Part shown: positions 6,000 to 9,674 of the stretch, piece after piece
Layout of the letters: each line of letters begins with the position of its first letter
Position numbering within the stretch: the first letter of the stretch is position 1
Source of the DNA: Nitrospirota bacterium
Lineage (GTDB): Bacteria; Nitrospirota; Nitrospiria; Nitrospirales; UBA8639
Direction of reading: 5' to 3'
DNA: 9,674 nt
Assembly (NCBI GenBank): GCA_029881175.1
Contig: JAOUNC010000068.1
Location: 1-9,674 of the forward strand
Made by a program: the position numbers and the translations under genes
Notes under the pieces: model-generated
The model's database searches: none
The model's input: only the letters and a program-made list of their open reading frames with translations
Told to the model about the DNA's origin: nothing

Positions 6000-8315
6000 T
6001 TAAAAATTCTCCGTTCCGTGCATTCGGGCAAAGAGCTCCCAGTCAAAGGGCTTAGGGACCACCGCATGAAGGGGAATCGGCTGAATCGCTCCTGACCCCT
6101 GGTAGGCTAACATGCAGCCCACAACCTGTTCGGGCTGTTCAACCAACCGGCGAATCGCTTCATACGCCAGATGTTGCGCCATGGCTTTATCTGTGGGCGT
6201 GGGCGTTGCCCCGCGTAAGGTGTGTCCCAAGATGGTGGCTTTCGTCGCTACCGACAGGGGGTAATGTCCAGGTCTGGCTTGGAGGTGCGGCCATTGAGCA
6301 ATTCGTTCTGCCACATACTTGGTAAGGCCATGCACCCCTCCTTCTGGATGATGCCGATGAGGTGTGCGTTCTGCCACCACAAACAGATGGCTTTTGTTCC
6401 GAACCCCCAAGGTTTTTTTCAGCGTTCCCAAAATCACTTCTTCAATATAGGCATCAGGATCAGGATGCTCATTCACCAATAATCCTTCAGCTCTAGCTTG
6501 ATAGGCGCACGTTAACGCCAAATGTCCGGATCCGGCTCCCATCACTTCCACGAAAAATACACTTCCCATGGCCGCGCTTGTGGCCTTCAGTGATTCAATG
6601 GATTTATTGGCAAGCTCCACTGCTGAGTGCAGCCCCAGGGCGGCCGTGCCAGCGAGATTGTCGTCAATCGAACCTGGAATACCCACCACTTGCACACCAA
6701 ACCGTTCGAAGAGGGCACGGGCCCCACGTAAGCTGCCATCCCCTCCCATGACGACCAATGCCCCATCTTGCAGATAGGGCTTCAGATGATGCATGGCCGC
6801 CAGTTGAGCCTCCTCACCTTTGAATTCCTCAAATCGGCTACTGCCAATGGGACTGCTGGGATGATGACTCATCCCACGGGTCTCCTCTTCCGTGACCAAC
6901 CCAATCCAATTATTGACCAATCCAAGAAATCCATGCTGGACAAAATAGACTTCAAGCCCTAATCGAGCCCCGGTCACGCGAAGCTCCTTTAAGGCCGCCC
7001 CCGCTCCCGCAAAATCGCCCCCAGACACTAACGCAACCAGCCTCCGAATTTGTCGGGGCTTCAAGGTCACCTTCTCGCTGCGGATGCGTTCCACAGAGAC
7101 CCAGGCCTCACGCGCCGCTCGTTCTCGCTCCGAAAGACCGACCGCCGTGGAATATCCGGATAATTGCCCATGTTCAAAGGTCAGAAGCACTACATTGTCC
7201 TGTCCCTCTTTATAGCCTCCAAATTCGGAAAAGGCTTCACTGAACGGGCGGGGATCTAAATAAATTAACAGCGCCCGCAAGGTAGAACTATGCGTATATA
7301 GACACAACACCTGTCCAAGGTGGTCCTGCCCCAATTGATGAAATCGATCCACCAGTTCGACATAGAGTTCGAAGAACGAATGCCCCCCTGGATAACTGTA
7401 GAGCGGGTGCTTAATCAGCCGTTGCGCAATTTTCCCATCCACGCCAAACGCTTTCGCGGCTTCTTCAATTTCTTCAGTTTTCTCTATGCCGGTAGCCCAG
7501 CCAAAGTCTTGAGATTCTAGCGCCTGTTCGATGATAGGCTCTTTCGGCGTGCTGCTCTTTGGATCAAGGATGGCGACCACCCGTTCAAAAAGTTGTCGTG
7601 TATTGGGACTCGTACTCACGAAATGTGCAAACGATGAGGCATCGAGGTAATTATGCAATTGAAGAAAGTCCAATTGTTTTCCGACCAGGCCCACCGTCCT
7701 GGTCAACGCCTCACCAATGGCGTCAGCCTTAGGAATACCCCGTTCGGAGTCCAACACGTTGCGCAACCGACGTCCGACCCGACACTTTTTACTATCCACC
7801 TGCGAGATACCATGGCGCATGGTGAGAAACAAAGTTCGCTCATGTAAGTCTCGTGGCATTAACCAAAATCGATCATCCCCGATGTCGAGCACGATACGGC
7901 CTTCAGCCAAATTCGGTGTCATATGTATGCGTGGCACAATGGCCACGGGACGACGGCGAATCGGCTTTTGAGTCGACCCGATCGGCGCCCGGAATAAGGC
8001 CTCAAGCTCCCCCTGAGCCAAAAGCTGATTCCATGCGGCAAAAAAAACGATGGCATCTCCACGGCAGGCCTGGTCAATCACTGTCTGCCTGGCAGTGGTA
8101 TACGCCACGGCATCCCTCAAACCGGCTTGGGCTTGCTGGACAAATGCTCTAATCGCTGCCATCGCCTGGGGAACAGCTGCTGCGCGATCTATCGAGAGAA
8201 CAGGCGGGTCAGGGAACTGAATTCCCTCCGCAGCGGGTCGCCCGGCAAGCCACTCACCATAGGCAAGCAGCCCGTCCACTGTGACAAAATCCAACATATC
8301 TTTATCGGAACTCAT
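6000..8315 (-). CDS. Histidine phosphatase-phosphofructokinase fusion protein
   Basis: The 771-residue product has three parts. Residues 1-155 are of unknown family. Residues about 158-395 form a histidine-phosphatase domain: MRHG (phosphohistidine His168), SPNTRQ (237-241, the usual second Arg), YPGGHS (308-313, where fructose-2,6-bisphosphatase reads PKGES) and LYTHSSTLRALL (339-350, second His342). Residues about 423-765 form a PfkA-type domain: ALVSGGD (428-434), SSRFEEF (492-498), MGGDGS (523-528), GIPGSIDDN (545-553), EVMG (590-593), NEHP (615-618) and ILGHTLRGATP (695-705). The Gly pair of the GGDGS and PGSID motifs (G527, G548) is the ATP type rather than the pyrophosphate type. Against E. 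coli PfkA as I recall it, Asp127, His249, Arg252 and Glu222 are kept, but Asp129, Arg162, Arg171 and Arg243 become Asn, Ser, Ala and Lys. AAAGGGA ends six bases before the ATG. It converges with pyk. Activity in either domain is inferred, not shown; a regulator or an enzyme with altered substrate is possible. Confidence 0.9.
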   Translation of the reverse strand: MSSDKDMLDFVTVDGLLAYGEWLAGRPAAEGIQFPDPPVLSIDRAAAVPQAMAAIRAFVQQAQAGLRDAVAYTTARQTVIDQACRGDAIVFFAAWNQLLAQGELEALFRAPIGSTQKPIRRRPVAIVPRIHMTPNLAEGRIVLDIGDDRFWLMPRDLHERTLFLTMRHGISQVDSKKCRVGRRLRNVLDSERGIPKADAIGEALTRTVGLVGKQLDFLQLHNYLDASSFAHFVSTSPNTRQLFERVVAILDPKSSTPKEPIIEQALESQDFGWATGIEKTEEIEEAAKAFGVDGKIAQRLIKHPLYSYPGGHSFFELYVELVDRFHQLGQDHLGQVLCLYTHSSTLRALLIYLDPRPFSEAFSEFGGYKEGQDNVVLLTFEHGQLSGYSTAVGLSERERAAREAWVSVERIRSEKVTLKPRQIRRLVALVSGGDFAGAGAALKELRVTGARLGLEVYFVQHGFLGLVNNWIGLVTEEETRGMSHHPSSPIGSSRFEEFKGEEAQLAAMHHLKPYLQDGALVVMGGDGSLRGARALFERFGVQVVGIPGSIDDNLAGTAALGLHSAVELANKSIESLKATSAAMGSVFFVEVMGAGSGHLALTCAYQARAEGLLVNEHPDPDAYIEEVILGTLKKTLGVRNKSHLFVVAERTPHRHHPEGGVHGLTKYVAERIAQWPHLQARPGHYPLSVATKATILGHTLRGATPTPTDKAMAQHLAYEAIRRLVEQPEQVVGCMLAYQGSGAIQPIPLHAVVPKPFDWELFARMHGTENF

Positions 8316-8337
8316 GTTTTATCCCTTTGGTGTAAGG

Positions 8338-8343
8338 ACTATA
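8338..8343 (-). promoter_or_regulatory. Possible -10 element of the fusion gene
   Basis: On the minus strand TATAGT matches the sigma-70 -10 consensus at five of six positions, 22 bases before the start codon, which would give a very short leader that still holds the AAAGGGA ribosome site (8322-8328). I see no good -35 hexamer 16-18 bases upstream. Confidence 0.25.
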
Positions 8344-8555
8344 GAATGATGCGACTTCTTTTCTTGATGAAAAACAGATTGAATGTGACCCCATTGCTTT
8401 CTCGATTCAATCCCTTTCCCACAGCTTCTGCCTCTCGTCGCGCGGCTGGTGACATCCTGAAAAGTGAGGGATCGTTATCGCGCAAAATGGAAAAGAACGT
8501 CGAGTACGGTCAGACCGTCATCGGATCATGTTCCATATGGTCAGAGGGTAGACAA

Positions 8556-8760
8556 TCAAGAATCATGATCGGCTTGGAATTGTGGACCAAATCGTAGCCC
8601 AAGGTAAATATGGACTTGCACGCGATCATCCACTTCCCGCTCTAGAGTATAGGCATCTTTTAGACTAAGAGAGAGTGAGGCCTATCTCAACCGGCAGCAC
8701 GTGTTTGGCGGGGAGTACGCTTCCTGCTTTCTTAGGTTTTACGGAATCTGGTACGATCAT
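8556..8760 (-). pseudogene. Small frameshifted gene of unknown function
   Basis: From the ATG at 8760 the minus strand reads 31 residues (MIVPDSVKPKKAGSVLP, then AKHVLPVEIGLTLS) and stops at TAG (8665-8667). The next frame is open through the same point and goes on with SLKDAYTLEREVDDRVQV and HIYLGLRFGPQFQADHDS to a TGA at 8556-8558. The frames meet at (CT)4 on the minus strand, (AG)4 at 8668-8675 on the plus strand. Adding one CT unit joins them into a single 68-codon frame. Both halves look like ordinary soluble protein, and the second has an alternating charged and hydrophobic pattern. AAAGAAG before the ATG is a modest ribosome site; a further in-frame ATG lies at 8796. I do not recognise the protein. 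It could be a decayed gene, a sequencing slip, or a slippage switch. Confidence 0.4.
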
Positions 8761-8838
8761 ATTCTTCTTTAACTTTTGACGAAAAACCACGAGCATCAAG
8801 AGACTTGAGAACGTATTTCTAGAACATTAACCCTGGCC

Positions 8839-8843
8839 GGAGG
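8839..8843 (+). promoter_or_regulatory. Ribosome binding site of the GAF gene
   Basis: GGAGG stands eight bases before the ATG at 8852. An ATG at 8848-8850 lies closer to it but is out of frame. Confidence 0.55.
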
Positions 8844-8851
8844 TTTGATGT

Positions 8852-9589
8852 ATGCCCCAATCTGCTCCCTACCCTGAAGATGAAGTCCAGCGTCTTCAGG
8901 CGTTAAGTTTCTACCGGGTATTAGATACCCTACCCGAGTTGGTCTTTGACGACTTAACTCTTCTTGCCAGCAACATTTGTCAGACACCCATCGCGTTAGT
9001 CAGCTTGGTTGACGATCATCGTCAATGGTTTAAGTCAAAAGTTGGAATCTCTGCAGAAGAAACTCCACGGGACATTGCCTTTTGTGCGCATGCCATCCTC
9101 CATTCTGAACTCATGATTGTACCTGATGCGTTATCCGACCCTCGATTCGCCGATAATCCTTTGGTCACGCAAGAACCCCACATCCGGTTTTATGCAGGGA
9201 CTCCGCTTGTCACGCCAACTGGTCAAAATTTGGGCACCTTGTGTGTCATTGATCGAGAACCACGGGAACTCACCACGAACCAGCAACACGCTCTCCAAGC
9301 CTTAGGCCGTCAGGTGATGACTCAAATGGAATTGCGCCGGCATGTGTTAAAACGTGATCAGCTCTTACAACAAATGCAGGATGCGGTGAAGGCAGTCAAA
9401 ATCCTCAGTGGATTTTTACCCATTTGTGCAAACTGTAAAGTCATCCGTAATGAGCAGGGAGACTGGGTTCAAATGGAAACGTATATCCATGATCGGTCGC
9501 AAGCGACATTCACCCACGGAATTTGCCCGTCTTGTAAACAGGATGTGCTTTCTCAGATCAAAAAATTAGAGCCCATGACTGGAGTATGA
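8852..9589 (+). CDS. GAF-domain sensor protein with Cys-pair tail
   Basis: The 245-residue soluble protein starts with the usual opening of one GAF subfamily: a helix with [19 protein letters not shown] (residues 11-29), then [18 protein letters not shown] (48-65), [14 protein letters not shown] (70-83), [16 protein letters not shown] (90-105), IRFYAGTPL (111-119) and [12 protein letters not shown] (127-138). GAF domains bind small molecules or chromophores. A helix that may form a coiled coil (about 143-182) joins it to a tail with [13 protein letters not shown] (188-200) and FTHGICPSC (220-228). Cys192, Cys195, Cys225 and Cys228 make a likely zinc site, with His222 nearby. This tail also ends many response regulators and PAS or GAF proteins. 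There is no kinase, cyclase or DNA-binding domain, so it must act through a partner. It stands alone, divergent from the fusion gene and convergent with the gene at the right edge, five bases from its stop. Confidence 0.88.
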   Translation: MPQSAPYPEDEVQRLQALSFYRVLDTLPELVFDDLTLLASNICQTPIALVSLVDDHRQWFKSKVGISAEETPRDIAFCAHAILHSELMIVPDALSDPRFADNPLVTQEPHIRFYAGTPLVTPTGQNLGTLCVIDREPRELTTNQQHALQALGRQVMTQMELRRHVLKRDQLLQQMQDAVKAVKILSGFLPICANCKVIRNEQGDWVQMETYIHDRSQATFTHGICPSCKQDVLSQIKKLEPMTGV

Positions 9590-9594
9590 ACGGA

Positions 9595-9674
9595 TTATGC
9601 TACGTGCCCGTACTCTTCAGGAATCTCCAGACTTGTGCGACCCAGTATGCCGTTGCGATATTCGTTAAGCAGAA
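9595..9674 (-). CDS. C-terminal end of a gene, possibly RbgA/YlqF-type GTPase
   Basis: The last 25 residues of a minus-strand gene are visible, LLNEYRNGILGRTSLEIPEE then YGHVA, ending at a TAA (9595-9597). The pattern of a leucine-rich helix, then YRNGxLGRxSLE, reminds me of the C-terminus of the ribosome-assembly GTPase RbgA (YlqF), which often reads like FRxGKLGRxTLE. The fragment is too short to be sure of the family. Its stop lies five bases from that of the GAF gene, so the two transcripts must overlap or end within each other. Confidence 0.45.
   Translation of the reverse strand, partial: LLNEYRNGILGRTSLEIPEEYGHVA

Larger units (their letters stand above)
8316..8851. other. Spacer with one decayed small gene
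   Basis: This 536-base stretch lies between the fusion gene and the GAF gene, which are divergent. It contains the probable broken minus-strand gene at 8556-8760, a tight inverted repeat ACGGTC-A-GACCGT at 8507-8519 and possible promoters for both flanking genes. A plus-strand frame of 83 codons from 8346 to 8597 has AAGGA seven bases before its ATG, but its Ser/Arg-rich sequence shows no motif and it runs into the minus-strand fragment, so I do not call it a gene. Confidence 0.5.

Noticed and set aside
5770..6003. Plus-strand frame after pyk
   Set aside because: It overlaps the pyk end in another frame, has no motif, and fills the spacer between two convergent genes.
8507..8519. ACGGTC-A-GACCGT repeat as a terminator of the broken small gene
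   Set aside because: The loop would be a single base unless the stem is shortened to four pairs, and the following T tract is interrupted.
8346..8597. Plus-strand frame of 83 codons with AAGGA seven bases before its ATG
   Set aside because: The sequence is Ser/Arg-rich with no motif and overlaps the more convincing minus-strand fragment at its end. The apparent ribosome site lies in the promoter region of the fusion gene. Not fully excluded.
8796..8987. Minus-strand frame of 63 codons
   Set aside because: It is antisense to the start of the GAF gene, whose protein sequence is clearly real.

Overview
The window is a stretch of bacterial chromosome of roughly even base composition (by eye, not counted). 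Genes lie on both strands and are separated by fairly long spacers. It shows no phage, transposase, CRISPR, rRNA or tRNA genes. The gene content (SecB chaperone, lipoproteins, pyruvate kinase, a phosphofructokinase-type protein, and a GAF protein with a C-terminal Cys-pair tail) points to a Gram-negative, two-membrane bacterium. The overall style reminds me of Nitrospira-like bacteria (Nitrospirota). That is an impression from gene style, not a demonstrated assignment.

Left part (1-1234): a stretch of about 500 bases without a convincing gene but with inverted repeats, then secB on the minus strand (497-952), then a 282-base divergent spacer. Next is a plus-strand cluster concerned with the cell envelope (1235-3521): a YIP1-type multipass membrane protein, a secreted four-cysteine protein of unknown function, and a glycerophosphodiester phosphodiesterase that is probably a lipoprotein. 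A 343-base spacer rich in inverted repeats follows (3522-3864), then a small zinc-ribbon protein of unknown function (3865-4224).

Central part (4401-8315): pyruvate kinase on the plus strand faces, tail to tail, a 771-residue minus-strand protein. This protein combines a region of unknown fold, a histidine-phosphatase (RHG) domain and a phosphofructokinase domain in one chain. It is the most remarkable object here. It has the two functions of the eukaryotic fructose-2,6-bisphosphate enzyme, phosphatase and sugar-phosphate kinase, but in the opposite order, and its kinase half is of the PfkA superfamily rather than the P-loop superfamily. Several residues that touch the substrate are changed in both domains. 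Together with pyk it places two control points of glycolysis side by side.

Right part (8316-9674): a 536-base spacer contains what looks like a small minus-strand gene (8556-8760) broken at a (CT)4 tract, where one extra CT unit would restore a 68-codon frame. Then comes a plus-strand GAF-domain protein with a C-terminal putative zinc-binding tail (8852-9589). At the right edge is the last part of a minus-strand gene, possibly an RbgA/YlqF-type ribosome-assembly GTPase, whose stop lies only 5 bases from the GAF gene's stop.
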